Translations under genes and position numbers: made by a program
Shown: positions 1-9,142 of the stretch, one piece after another
Numbering within the stretch: position 1 is the stretch's first letter
Layout: every line of letters starts with the position of its first letter
Assembly (NCBI GenBank): GCA_019279435.1
Contig: JAAALK010000284.1
Location: 20,390,390 to 20,454,389, forward strand
Source: Zizania palustris
Lineage: Eukaryota > Streptophyta > Magnoliopsida > Poales > Poaceae
DNA length: 64,000 nucleotides
Direction: 5' to 3'
Notes under the pieces: model-generated
The model's input: the letters and a program-made list of their open reading frames with translations, nothing else
Databases searched by the model: none
Told to the model about the DNA's origin: nothing

Positions 1-285
1 AAGAGAGGTAGAGGGCGACCAAACTTGACATGGGAGGAGGCAATCAAAAGGGACTTGAAGGAATGGAATATCCCAAAGGAGTTGTGTTTAGATAGAAGTG
101 CTTGGAAAGAAGCTATCCACGTGCCCGAACCGTGATTAGGCCTTTTCCCTTTTAGTGCTCTTAAAAGCTTTTCCCCTCCCATTTCTCCCTCTCTCTCTCT
201 CTTTTTGGTGACTTCTTGTTGGGTTTCAACTCTAGCCTACCCCAACTTGCTTGGGACTAAAAGGCTTTGTTGATGTTGATGTTGA
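1..285 (+). mobile_element. RTE-type non-LTR retrotransposon (LINE), 3' end
   Basis: The first 135 bases are open on the plus strand and encode the C-terminal tail of a LINE reverse-transcriptase protein. It contains the stretches GRPNLTWEEAIKRDLKEW and DRSAWKEAIHVPEP and then stops at TGA (133-135), a C-terminus I recognise from plant RTE-clade elements. A short 3' UTR follows, with a CT-rich run near 184-203 and a small hairpin (CCCAA/TTGGG, about 241-255). It ends in a TTGATG-type microsatellite tail (about 268-284), as RTE elements do instead of poly(A). The 5' part lies outside the window. No function is retained here; this is a 3' fragment. Confidence 0.8.
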
Positions 286-320
286 AATAGGCCCTAAAGC
301 ATATAAGATGGGTTCCAACC

Positions 321-817
321 TGTTGGGGGAAAATGCTTCATTTTTCAGGACTTGGAGGTTAATAGCTCAAAAGGACTTATCAACTTCAGAGCTAATGGGT
401 TCATACTCGAAGGCAAAGGAGTCGTGAAGCCGAAGGGTGCTTCGATCCATGATCCGAAGGAACCCTCCGCACGACATGAGGCTTCGGAGCCAAACAACAT
501 GATTGATAAGATGTTTGGCTTATCTACTTGCTTTGGGTAGATTTTACCATTTTAACCCTGTTCAGGGTACCGAATAGTTTCCACTATGTTGGTTGTAATC
601 AAGGGATAAAAAGGTCTTTTCCTTAGACGTTTTTGCCTATAAATGCCCCCCTTCTTACCCTGTAATGGGGATCGAATACTCAGCTATTCTAATACACATA
701 TTCGGACTACTTAAGCTATTATCCATTCGGAGGCTTGAGATAGTTCTTAAACACGAACTCACTGTTTGTCTATTCTTGATCCCAGAGAACCTGTTAGCGT
801 AATCTTTTACGCCAACA
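321..817 (+). repeat. 5' LTR of Tat-type Ty3/gypsy element (plus copy)
   Basis: The LTR begins TGTTGGGGG and ends CGCCAACA, and is followed directly by a primer-binding site. A homologous 484-bp LTR lies in reverse orientation at 59747-60230, which fixes both ends. The last bases form an 11-bp inverted repeat (GTTAGCGTAA/TTACGCCAAC, one mismatch here, perfect in the minus copy). No matching 3' LTR exists for this copy, because its 3' part was lost at the junction near 10868. Confidence 0.88.
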
Positions 818-818
818 G

Positions 819-837
819 TTGGCGCCGTCCGTGGGGA
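819..837 (+). other. Primer-binding site of the Tat gypsy element
   Basis: Immediately after the LTR the sequence reads TTGGCGCCGTCCGTGGGG. The first part (TGGCGCCGT) is complementary to the 3' end of plant tRNA-Asp, and this site type is common in grass gypsy elements. The minus copy has TTGGCACTGTCCGTGGGG at about 59729-59746, so the site has drifted there. The tRNA assignment is inference. Confidence 0.65.
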
Positions 838-1023
838 ACCTAGTTCTAAAAGCTAGTTCTCTACTGCTGACTGCACTTCGAAGAGCACTTACGGAGGGAG
901 CCTCGGAGTCCCAAGATTTCGCACACCCTTCGGTAAGGGGCTTCCTAGTGTGGTTCGAAGGCCTCCCATCGCCTTCCCAGACCAGTCAAAGTCCTCGGTC
1001 TTCGGACCTCTCCATTGCTAGCT

Positions 1024-2262
1024 ATGCCGCCCAAGCGAAGCCAAGCCTCGGGTCCTCTCCGAAGGTCCCCTCGGACCAACGGAGCCGGACCCTCAACTGT
1101 TCCAACGGTCCCCGAGAGTGTCGCTGGGTGTTGAGTGCCCAGAGGCCCTCGGGCTCCTCCTACGGTGCTCCAAACTGATTATCTCAGTTCCCAAGACCCG
1201 GAGCTACCCTCCGGCGAAGACGAAGACCTTCCTGAGGCCGAAGCTACTCAGATAGCGCGGCTTTAGGAGGAAGTGGCTAGATGGAGGCAAGAGGCCGCTG
1301 ATCGCCTCCGCTCCCAAGCCTCCACTGAAACTCCAGAAGGGCCCCAAGACGGTGGTGCTCGCAATCTTCCCGAAGTTGTTCAAGTCTCGGAGGAGGCTGA
1401 AAACGCATCTTTCGACGATGAGTCTTCGCTACATTCAGACTTGCAAAGGGTACCTTTCGATCCCAGGTTCAAGGCCTCGAAGTTGCACAAGTACTCCGGC
1501 GGGTCAGACCCCGGAGAGTTCGCTCGCTCATATGCCCTAGCGATAGAAGCAAGCAAAGGGGTGCGCAACACCATGGCAAAGTGCTTCCCCCTCGCTCTCA
1601 AAGGTGTAGCGCTCCGATGGTTCTGGTCCTTGAAGCCAGGATCGATCAGATCGTGGGAGCAGTTGAAGAGGAAGTCCGTAAGCAACTTCTAGGGTACCTT
1701 TGTGGCTCCAATGTCGACAGGGAGTTTGTTCCAGGTGAAGCAGTAAGCGGGAGAAACACTTCGGGAGTACTTCACGCGCTTCGCCCACACCAAGTCGCAG
1801 ATCAAGGGCCTGTCTACCTCCTCGGTAGTCGACGCCGCCCGCGAAGGGGTGCTGAACCCCGATCTCCTCAGCAAACTTCATCGGAAGCCTGTGTCATCCA
1901 TCGCACAACTGATGGCATACTTCGAGCAGTATGCCAAGGCGGAGGAGGGCTGCCTTCGACGGGCCGTAGCACCCGCACCTGCCCTCCGAGAAGTGAAGAC
2001 GGAGCCCGAAGCCTCAACTTCTCTACAACCCCCCAAGACAATCGCTTCGGCGACCACAGGCGAGGAAAGAAGCATTTCCGTTCGGAGGTGCTAAGCATCG
2101 CACCCTCCGTTCCGAGGGCACCTGCCAATTATCAGCAGACGCAAGGCTTCAAGGCTGGAGCGCCGAAGCCTCAAGAAAGAGTACCTAGCAGGCGCTAGAG
2201 TTTTTTCTGCTGCGTGCATGGCGACAATAGAAGCCATGACACGAAGGACTGCAAGTCGGTGT
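1024..2262 (+). pseudogene. Tat gypsy gag (degenerate)
   Basis: The reading frame starts at ATG 1024 (MPPKRSQASGP), which is also present as the minus-strand start at 59537 in the second Tat copy. The core gag fold is visible at 1441-1850 (DPRFKASKLHKYSGG, then WSLKPGSIRSWEQLKRK, then ETLREYFTRFAHTKS). The frame is broken by TGA near 1132, TAG near 1264, TAG at 1690-1692, TAA near 1741, and a frameshift near 2090. A zinc-knuckle-like motif (CCVHGDNRSHDTKDC) lies at about 2210-2255. Gag would package the element RNA in virus-like particles, but this copy cannot encode an intact protein. Its Tat-type assignment rests on the gag core and on the double RNase H downstream. Confidence 0.8.
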
Positions 2263-2383
2263 TAACCCTCCGGGGTGAATACCTAGGACGAAGTACCGGG
2301 CGGGGTACTTCAAATCGAGCCCCACCAACGGCACGATCGGAGCCTGTGCAAATCGTGGCCTGAGCCGGTGTCCCGAAGCCCCC

Positions 2384-2990
2384 ATGCGACTGCCGGTGGC
2401 CAACATCATGCCACCACCAAAGCAGGAAGACCCCCAAGACCACGACAAGCGAGTAATCCTGCCCATCTCCGGAGGGGGGACCCTCGGTAACATGTCCAAA
2501 AGGCAGCGACGTGAATACGTTCACGAAGTAGGGCACATTGGGACTTCAAGTTCCACGGAGGGAAAGCCAGAATGGTCCCATGTGCCCATCTCTTTTACTG
2601 CCAATGATGCCGCGGGGGTGAAGTTCCCCCATGCTGACCCCTTGGTCATTTCCGAAGATATAGCAGGGGTGGAAGTCCGAAGGATCCTGGTGGACGACGG
2701 GAGCTCCGCAGACATACTTTTTGTCCAGGCCTTCGACCAAATGTGCATACCTCGAAAGCATCTGCTTCCACCGGCCCGGCCACTTCAAGGCTTCGCAGGT
2801 CCGCCTCTCGATGCCCTCGGCCAAATAGGCCTCGAGGTTGCTTTTGGAGAGGGGCCTCTGGCCAGGGTGGAGGAGGTGATCTTCGATGTCGTCGACGCCC
2901 CCTATGCTTACAACGCGATCTTCGGGCGAGGGATGCTGAACCAATTCGGAGCTATAGCGCATCACAACTATCTGTCTCAAAATGCCCACG
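2384..2990 (+). pseudogene. Tat gypsy aspartic protease region
   Basis: Frame 2 encodes a gypsy protease with the family motif around the catalytic Asp (ILVDDGSSADILF, about 2690-2725). A later hydrophobic core (VIFDVVDAPYAYNAIFGRGMLN) matches the retropepsin C-terminal half. The protease would cleave the Gag-Pol polyprotein. The frame shifts to frame 3 near 2985, where RT begins, so a continuous Gag-Pol is not possible. The related minus-strand copy at 46884-47340 has VDGG at the same place. Confidence 0.75.
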
Positions 2991-3647
2991 CAAGGTGGAG
3001 TTCTTACTGTTTCAGGAGACCATGCTATAGCCCGAAGGATGGAGTATGGTCACAGCCAGCCGTTGGACCCCCGGCAAGTGCACAATGTGACGGACCATAC
3101 AGAAGAGGTTCCGGAGGCTTCGAACTCTTCGAAGGGGCTCTCCCTTAAACCGAGCCCGGAAGGTGATGTCGTGGCGAAGATAATTTCGAAGGATGGCAAA
3201 GACTACCCAATACAGTTCGGCAAGGGGCTATCCCCAGAGATAGCTGACTCGTTGGAAGAAGTCGTCAAGCAAAATTTGGACGTCTTTGCCTGGACTGACG
3301 AAGAAATCACCGGGGTTGATCAGAGTATCATCGAGCACAGCTTGCTCGTCAACCCGAAGGCTAGGCCGGTGCGCCGGGGGCTCCGTAAGCTGTCTGCGGA
3401 AAGAGCAAGCCTCGCCAAGATCGAAGTAGAAAAATTATTAAAGGCTAGCGTCATCAGAGAGGTAGCCCATACCGAGTGGTTGGCGAACCCTGTTTTTGTA
3501 AGGAAGGACTCGAACAAGTGGCGCATGTGTATTGACTTTACTTCATTAAATAAAGCATACCCGCGAGACCCCTACCCGACGCCCCAAATAGACCAGCTGG
3601 TGGATTCCACAGCTGGCTCCGAATTACTAAGCTTCCTCGATGCTTAC
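2982..3647 (+). pseudogene. Tat gypsy reverse transcriptase, N-terminal part
   Basis: Frame 3 reads through the pol linker (EEVVKQNLDVFAWTDEEI) and the RT fingers (NPKARPVRRGLRKLS, then VFVRKDSNKWRMCIDFTSLNKA, then PTPQIDQLVDSTAG). It stops inside the palm at SFLDAY, where copia-1 is inserted. The reading resumes at 9148 with SGYHQVWLKREDEAKTSFITP, so the two pieces are one interrupted domain. The 5-bp target-site duplication CTTAC (3643-3647 and 9143-9147) marks the insertion precisely. Confidence 0.9.
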
Positions 3648-3906
3648 TGTTAGAGTGTGTGTGTGTCTGTCGTGTGGGGCCCCCTGTGTGTGGGCCCATC
3701 CTGTATGGCTCTCCTTCTTCTATCCTCCCAACCCTAGGGAGAGGAATACAGCTAGCACTTCCTACACTTCCTACAATGTTAGAGTGTGTGTGTGTGTCTA
3801 TCGTGTGGGGCCGCCTGTGTGTGGGCCCCTCCTGTATGGCTCCCCTTCTTCTATCCTCCCAACCCTAGGGAGAGGAATACAGCTAGCACTTCCTACACTT
3901 CCTACA
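3648..3906 (+). repeat. Tandem 5' LTR pair of copia-1
   Basis: Two near-identical LTR units begin TGTTAGAGTGTGTG and end CTTCCTACA. They occupy 3648-3775 and 3777-3906 with one A between. Each contains the same GGGCCCC-rich core, and the ends repeat the 9-mer CTTCCTACA twice. The PBS follows only the second unit. Confidence 0.92.
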
Positions 3907-3978
3907 TGGTATCAGAGCCTTAGGCTCCCCCCTTCCCCCCTCTTCTCTCCTGCCGCCGGCGCCGCCGCCGCCGCCTCC

Positions 3979-5830
3979 ATGGCCGGCGAGCCTCCTCCGA
4001 CGAGCACCACCTTCTCCTTCTCGTCTCCGGCCTCCTCCTCCCCTTTTCGTGGGCTGGGTTCCGCCACCATGGCCGGATCCGCTCCTCTCCCGCCCGGATC
4101 CGCCGCCGGGGCGGCCAGATCTGGCGCCGCCGGCCTCCCTCTGCTCAGATCCGTCGTCGGGGCGGCCGGATCTAGCACCGCTGGCCTCGCCCTGTCGGGT
4201 TTCGGCCTCTCCCCGCCCTGCCTCGACGCCGCCGGCTTCCCCCCGCCCTGCCTTGACGCCGGCGTGGCCGGCTTTGCCGCCGCTGGCCTCCCCCCGGCCA
4301 TCTTCGCCGCCGCCCCGCCCGGACCCGACGCCGGGCGGCCGGATCTGGCGCCGCCGGCCCTCCCCTGGCCCCTAGGGCGCCAGCCCCCCTCCCCCCCGCC
4401 ACGGTCGTGGACTGGCCGACCATGGGGGGGGCCCTCTTGCTGTCGCCGGCGTCACCGGCCTCCCACAGGCCCCGGGGGCGCCGCCCTCCCTTCCCCCACC
4501 ATGGCCATGGCCTGGCCGAACCTGGGTGGGCCGCCGCCCCTCCTCCCCACCGCTGTGGCCTCGGGCTGGCCGGCCCCTAATGATGTGGTGGCTGCCGAAG
4601 CTGCCCTTGCTGCCGCCCTTGCCACTGCCAAGACCGCTGCCGCTGCTGCTCGGGCACGCGAGCGGGCAGCCGCTCTTGCTTGGGAAAATGCTCGCCAGAC
4701 CGCTGATGCACTGGCCCAGCATGTCGTTGAGGCCGAGCATCACCTCAGGGGTGTTGACCCCACTGCCACCGCGACTCCAGCTGTCGCCGCAGATCTGGGT
4801 ACCGCACAGCTCCACGCCTAGGCGGTCGGTGTCCAGAACATCCAGGCGCTTGTGCCAGTCACCCTTGATCCCTCATCGTCCTCCTACGCACGCTGGCGCG
4901 ACCTGGTGCTCCTCACCCTCCAGCGTTATGCCCTGGATGACCACATCCTCATCGACACTCCGGTGGTCGCCCAGGGGTCCGTTTGGCGGCGCATGGACAG
5001 CGTGCTACTGTCATGGATCCTTGGGTCCATCACTGTTGAGCTCCAGGACATCGTGCGGGAACTTGGTGGCACCGCTCGGCAGGCCTGGGTTGCGATCGAG
5101 GGGCAGTTCCTTGGCAAACGCGAGGCTCGTGCTCTCCAGTTGGACGCTGCCTTCCGCACCTTCGTCTAGGGGGATCTCTCCATCTCGGAGTACTGCCGTC
5201 GCATGAAGGGGATGGCGGATTCTCTTCGTGACCTTGGCGAGCCTGTTGCAGACCGCACTCTTGTCCTCAACATCCTCCGCGGTCTCGGAGACAGCTACGC
5301 CCATCTCCGGACATGGATCACCAGGACAGTGCCGTTCCCCTCCTTCCGCAAGGTTCGTGATGACCTTGTCCTCGAGGAGCTGACCCGGGGACTCGCTCCC
5401 ACATCTACTACCGCGACTGCTCTAGTCACCTCCGGCTCCATCCGGCCGGCCTCCCACCCACCGCCGTCGCCGGCTCCCTCCCTTCTTGGTACTCCTACCG
5501 CCGGTTCCACCACTGGCGGGGGGGCCGTGGTGGCGATCGCGGTGGCAATCGTCGTCGCCGGGGAGGGGGGCGCCGTGGTGGTACCGGTCGCGCTCTGGCT
5601 CCTACCTCCGCCACGCCAACACCTGCCGCCGGGAGTGCGCCCTGGCCATCCTTCTCCAACCCATGGACGGGGCGCATTTTCATGTGGCCGGGACAGTTCA
5701 CTCCTCGGCCTCCTACCCTACCTGCGGCCATGCTCACCGGGTGGCCGGTCCCGCCTGCTCCTTCGGCGTGGGGCCCGTGGTCCGATGGGTGGGATCCGAC
5801 GGCCCTCGCGTAGTCATTCAACACCATGGC
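3979..5830 (+). pseudogene. Copia-1 gag (broken)
   Basis: ATG 3979 (MAGEPPPTSTTFSFSS) starts a Pro/Ala-rich N-terminus in frame 1, followed by the copia gag core (YARWRDLVLLTLQRYALDD, then EGQFLGKREARALQLD, then EYCRRMKGMADSLRDLGE). Two Gln codons have become stops (TAG 4819-4821 and 5167-5169); at the first, the related copy at 23603 still has CAG. A frameshift follows near 5510. An RGG-rich stretch and a region encoding NPWTGRIFMWPGQF precede the protease. No CCHC knuckle is seen. Confidence 0.82.
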
Positions 5831-6960
5831 GTTGACTCCGCTGGCCGCCACGGATTGGGTGGCCGACTCGGGTGCTTCTTTCCACACCACTCCCCATGAT
5901 GGTATTATCTCCTCTCACAGGCCCCCCCACCCATCTCACCCTTCTTCCATCATGGTTGGGAATGGCTCATGTCTTCCGGTCACCTCCGTGGGTGATGCGA
6001 CTCCTTGTGGGTCTTTTCGCCTGCAAAACATTCTTGTTGCTCCTGACATTGTTCACAACCTTCTTTCTATTCGTCAATTTACCACTGATAATTCTTGTTC
6101 TGTTGAATTTGACTCTTTTGGTTTGACTGTGAAGGATATGGCCACCCGGCGTCCTCTTCTCCGCTGTGACAGCACCAGACCCCTCTACACGCTTCGTCTT
6201 CCACCTTCCGCTGCTCCACCCTCGTCCGCCCTTGCCACCACAGCGTCCTCCACACTCTGACACCGCTGGCTTGGTCATCCCGGTGTCGACATTTTGGCTC
6301 ATCTTTGTCGTAGCTCCTCTATTCCTTGTACTAGGGCTACTAGTGAGCATATTTGTCATGCGTGTCAATTAGGTCATCATGTTCGCCTACCTTTTCCTAT
6401 TTCTTCCTCGCATGTTGTTCATGCGTTTGACCTTATTCACTGTGACTTGTGGACCTCTCCGATCATGAGTATTTCTGGTTATAAATATTATCTGGTTGTT
6501 CTTGATGATTTTTCTCACTACTCATGAACGTTTCCTTTGCGGTCCAAGTAGGATGTCTTCCCCACGCTCACTCACTTCTTTGCTTGGGTTTCTACTCAGT
6601 TTGGGGTTACTATCAAGGCCGTCCAGTGTGATAATGGTCGTGAGTTTGACAACTCTGCTTCCCGAGCTTTCTTCCTCTCGAAGGGAGTCCAATTGCGCAT
6701 GTCCTGCCCCTATACCTCCCCTCAGAATGGCAAGGCTGAGCGCATGATTCATACCACTAATAATGTTATGCGCTCCATGCTCTTTCAGGCTTCGGCTCTC
6801 GCTCGCTTCTGGGCTGAGAGCCTCCTTACTGCCACCTATGTGCTCAACCGCCTGCCTTCTAAGGCCACGTGCGCTCCCACCCCTCATCATGCCTTGTTCG
6901 GTACCCCACCTTCCTACACTCACCTTCGTGTTTTCGGGTGTGCTTGCCCTCCACGCCATG
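5826..6960 (+). pseudogene. Copia-1 protease and integrase (broken, C-terminus deleted)
   Basis: The protease active site is WVADSGASFHTTP with the catalytic Asp codon at 5865-5867. The integrase zinc finger follows (RWLGHPG at about 6265 and CHACQLGHHVRLPF at about 6357). The core has the catalytic Asp in IHCDLWTSP, the second Asp in VQCDNGREFDN and the Glu in QNGKAERMIH (about 6735). Stops interrupt it at 6525-6527 (TGA) and near 6549 (TAG). After VFGCACPP (about 6950) the expected C-terminal segment is missing and the frame passes straight into the Pro-rich linker, so part of the integrase has been deleted. Confidence 0.8.
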
Positions 6961-8896
6961 CGCGGCCCCGACGTCCTCGTCCGTGCAGCACGCGACCCCT
7001 TCCCTGTCGCCTCCTGCGCCCGAGGCTGGCCCGCTGTTGCCGTCGGCGCCGTGTTCCGCCCCGGACACGGCCCCGGCCGTGCCCCGTGTCCCCGCGACAC
7101 CTGCCGCGCCACGCGCGGCCCCGACATCTTCCTCCCGCTACGCCAACCCTGTTCGGGTCTACCAGCGCCGCCAGACGGGTGTTGCACCGGCCCGCTCTCG
7201 CGCCGAGCCGCCGGTGTACCACCCGCCCATCCTCCACCGCGATCCCCACCACACTCACCCGATGGTGACTCGGCGGGCTGCGGGGGTCCTCCGTCCAGTT
7301 GACCGCCTGGTCCTCTCCGCCGCTACGGAGCCGCCAGTCTCTCCCATACCCTCCATTGTTCGTGGCGCCCTAGCGGATCCACACTGGCGCCACGCGATGG
7401 AGGAAGAATATGCGGCCCTTCTGGCCAATCAGACCTGGGACCTGGTGCCTCGTCCCTCTGGCTGCAATGTGGTCACCGGCAAGTGGATCTAGACACATAA
7501 ACGCAAGGCAGATGGTTCGCTGGATCGCTACAAGGCTCGCTGGGTCCTTCGGGGTTTCACCGAGCGCCCTGGAGTTGACTACGATGAGACCTTTAGCCCA
7601 GTGGTGAAGCCTGCTACTGTCCGGATCGTGCTCTCCCTGGCTCTCTCGAGGTCCTGGCCAGTTCACCAGCTCAATGCGAAGAATGCCTTCCTCCATGGCA
7701 CCCTGACGGAGACTGTGTACTGCAGCCAGCCTGCGGGCTTTGTGGATCCTGCTCACCCTGAGCGTGTTTGCTGGCTCAACAAGCCTCTGTATGGTCTGAA
7801 GCAGGCTCATCGGGCTTGGTACAGTCGGTTCGTCTCCTTCCTGGTGTCTGTGGGGTTCAGCGAAGCCAAGAGTGACACCTCTTTATTTGTCCTCCACCAC
7901 GGTGCTGACTCAGCCTACTTGCTGCTTTATGTGGATGACATTATTCTCACTGCGTCCAGCCAGTCTCTACTTCAACGGATTGTCTCCTCGTTGCAGAAGG
8001 AGTTTGCTATGAAGGACCTTGGTGTGTTCCATCACTTCTTGGGAGTGACAGTAGAACACCGCCCTGATGGCCTCTTCCTTCACCAGCGCCAGTACGCCTT
8101 GGATGTCCTTCAACGCGCAGGGATGACTGACTGCAAGCCCTGTGCCACTCCAGTCGATGCTCAGTCCAAGATTTCCGGTACCAAGGGCGCACCAGTGGAT
8201 GATCCCACTGCCTACCGAAGCATTGCTGGCGCCCTTCAGTACCTCACTTTCACTCGGCCGGATATCTCTTATGCGGTGCAGCAGGTGTGCCTTCACATGC
8301 ACGACCCCAGGGACCCGCACCTTGCCGCTATGAAGCGGATCCTCCGCTATTTGCGCAGCTCCCTCGACTTTGGGCTTCACCTTCGGCATTCTCTTGTTGC
8401 TGAGCTCGTGGTTTACACTGACGCCGACTGGGCGGGCTGCCCGGACACGCGTCGCTCCACCTCCGGCTACGCCGTCTTCCTTGGTGGCAACCTCGTGTCT
8501 TGGTCATCCAAGCGGCAGCTGGTTGTCTCCCGCTCCAGTGCCGAGGCTGAGTACCGGGCGGTTGCCAATGGGGTGGCCGAGGCATCCTGGCTCCGGCAGC
8601 TCCTCGGGGAGCTCCATAGCCCTCTCGTCAGGAGTACTTTGGTCTACTGTGACAACGTCAGCGTCGTCTACCTCTCCACCAACCCCGTCCAGCACCAACG
8701 CACCAAGCATGTGGAAATTGACCTCCACTTCGTTCGTGATCATGTCGCCGTGGGAGATGTCCGTGTTCTACATGTGCCTACCACCTCCCAGTTCGCCGAC
8801 ATCTACACCAAAGGCTTGCCTTCCTCCACCTTCTCCGAGTTCCGCTCCAGTCTCAACATCCGCTGCGCCGGAGTTTCGACTGCGGGGGGGTGTTAG
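6961..8896 (+). pseudogene. Copia-1 reverse transcriptase and RNase H
   Basis: Frame 2 runs from the linker into RT, with one in-frame TAG at 7490-7492 just after GCNVVTGKWI. From 7601 to the end it is open for 431 codons. RT motifs include TFSPVVKPATVR, the NKPLYGLKQA block and the catalytic YVDD in YLLLYVDDIILTASS (about 7925). RNase H shows YTDADWAG, SRSSAEAEYRA and YCDNVSVVYLS, then KHVEIDLHFVRD. The final TGT-TAG codons lie inside the 3' LTR, so the LTR supplies the pol stop. The TAG at 7490 also occurs in the second copy at about 27575 and so predates the duplication. Confidence 0.85.
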
Positions 8897-9142
8897 AGTG
8901 TGTGTGTGTGTATGTCGTGTGGGGCCCCCTGTGTGTGGGCCCCTCCTGTATGGCTCCCCTTCTTCTATCCTCCCAACCCTAGGGAGAGGAATACAACTAG
9001 CACTTCCTACACTTCCTACAATGTTAGAGTGTGTGTGTGTGTCTGTCGTGTGGGGCCCCCTGTGTGTGGGCCCCTCCTGTATGGCTCCCCTTCTTCTATC
9101 CTCCCAACCCTAGGGAGAGGAATACAGCTAGCACTTCCTACA
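8891..9142 (+). repeat. Tandem 3' LTR pair of copia-1
   Basis: Two LTR units (8891-9020 and 9022-9142) follow the polypurine run GCGGGGGGG. They are joined by a single A exactly as at the 5' end. The last unit lacks one of the two terminal 9-mers CTTCCTACA, so it is 121 bp. It abuts the target duplication CTTAC at 9143-9147. Confidence 0.92.

Larger units (their letters stand above)
3648..9142 (+). mobile_element. Copia-1: Ale/Retrofit-like Ty1/copia element with doubled LTRs
   Basis: This 5.5-kb element is inserted in the Tat RT and flanked by the 5-bp duplication CTTAC. It has the copia domain order gag, protease, integrase, RT, RNase H. The LTRs are very short (about 121-130 bp) and each end carries two in tandem: 3648-3775 plus 3777-3906 at the 5' end, and 8891-9020 plus 9022-9142 at the 3' end. 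The pairs are separated by a single A. A PBS (TGGTATCAGAGCC, 3907-3919) follows the inner 5' LTR, and a G-run polypurine tract precedes the 3' LTR pair. Gag and integrase are broken, but the RT/RNase H region is mostly open. The lineage call rests on short LTRs and protein flavour and is moderate. Confidence 0.9.

Noticed and set aside
3640..3978. N-terminal extension of the copia-1 gag frame through the LTRs
   Set aside because: It is a translation of the GT-rich LTR repeats upstream of the PBS; the credible start is ATG 3979.
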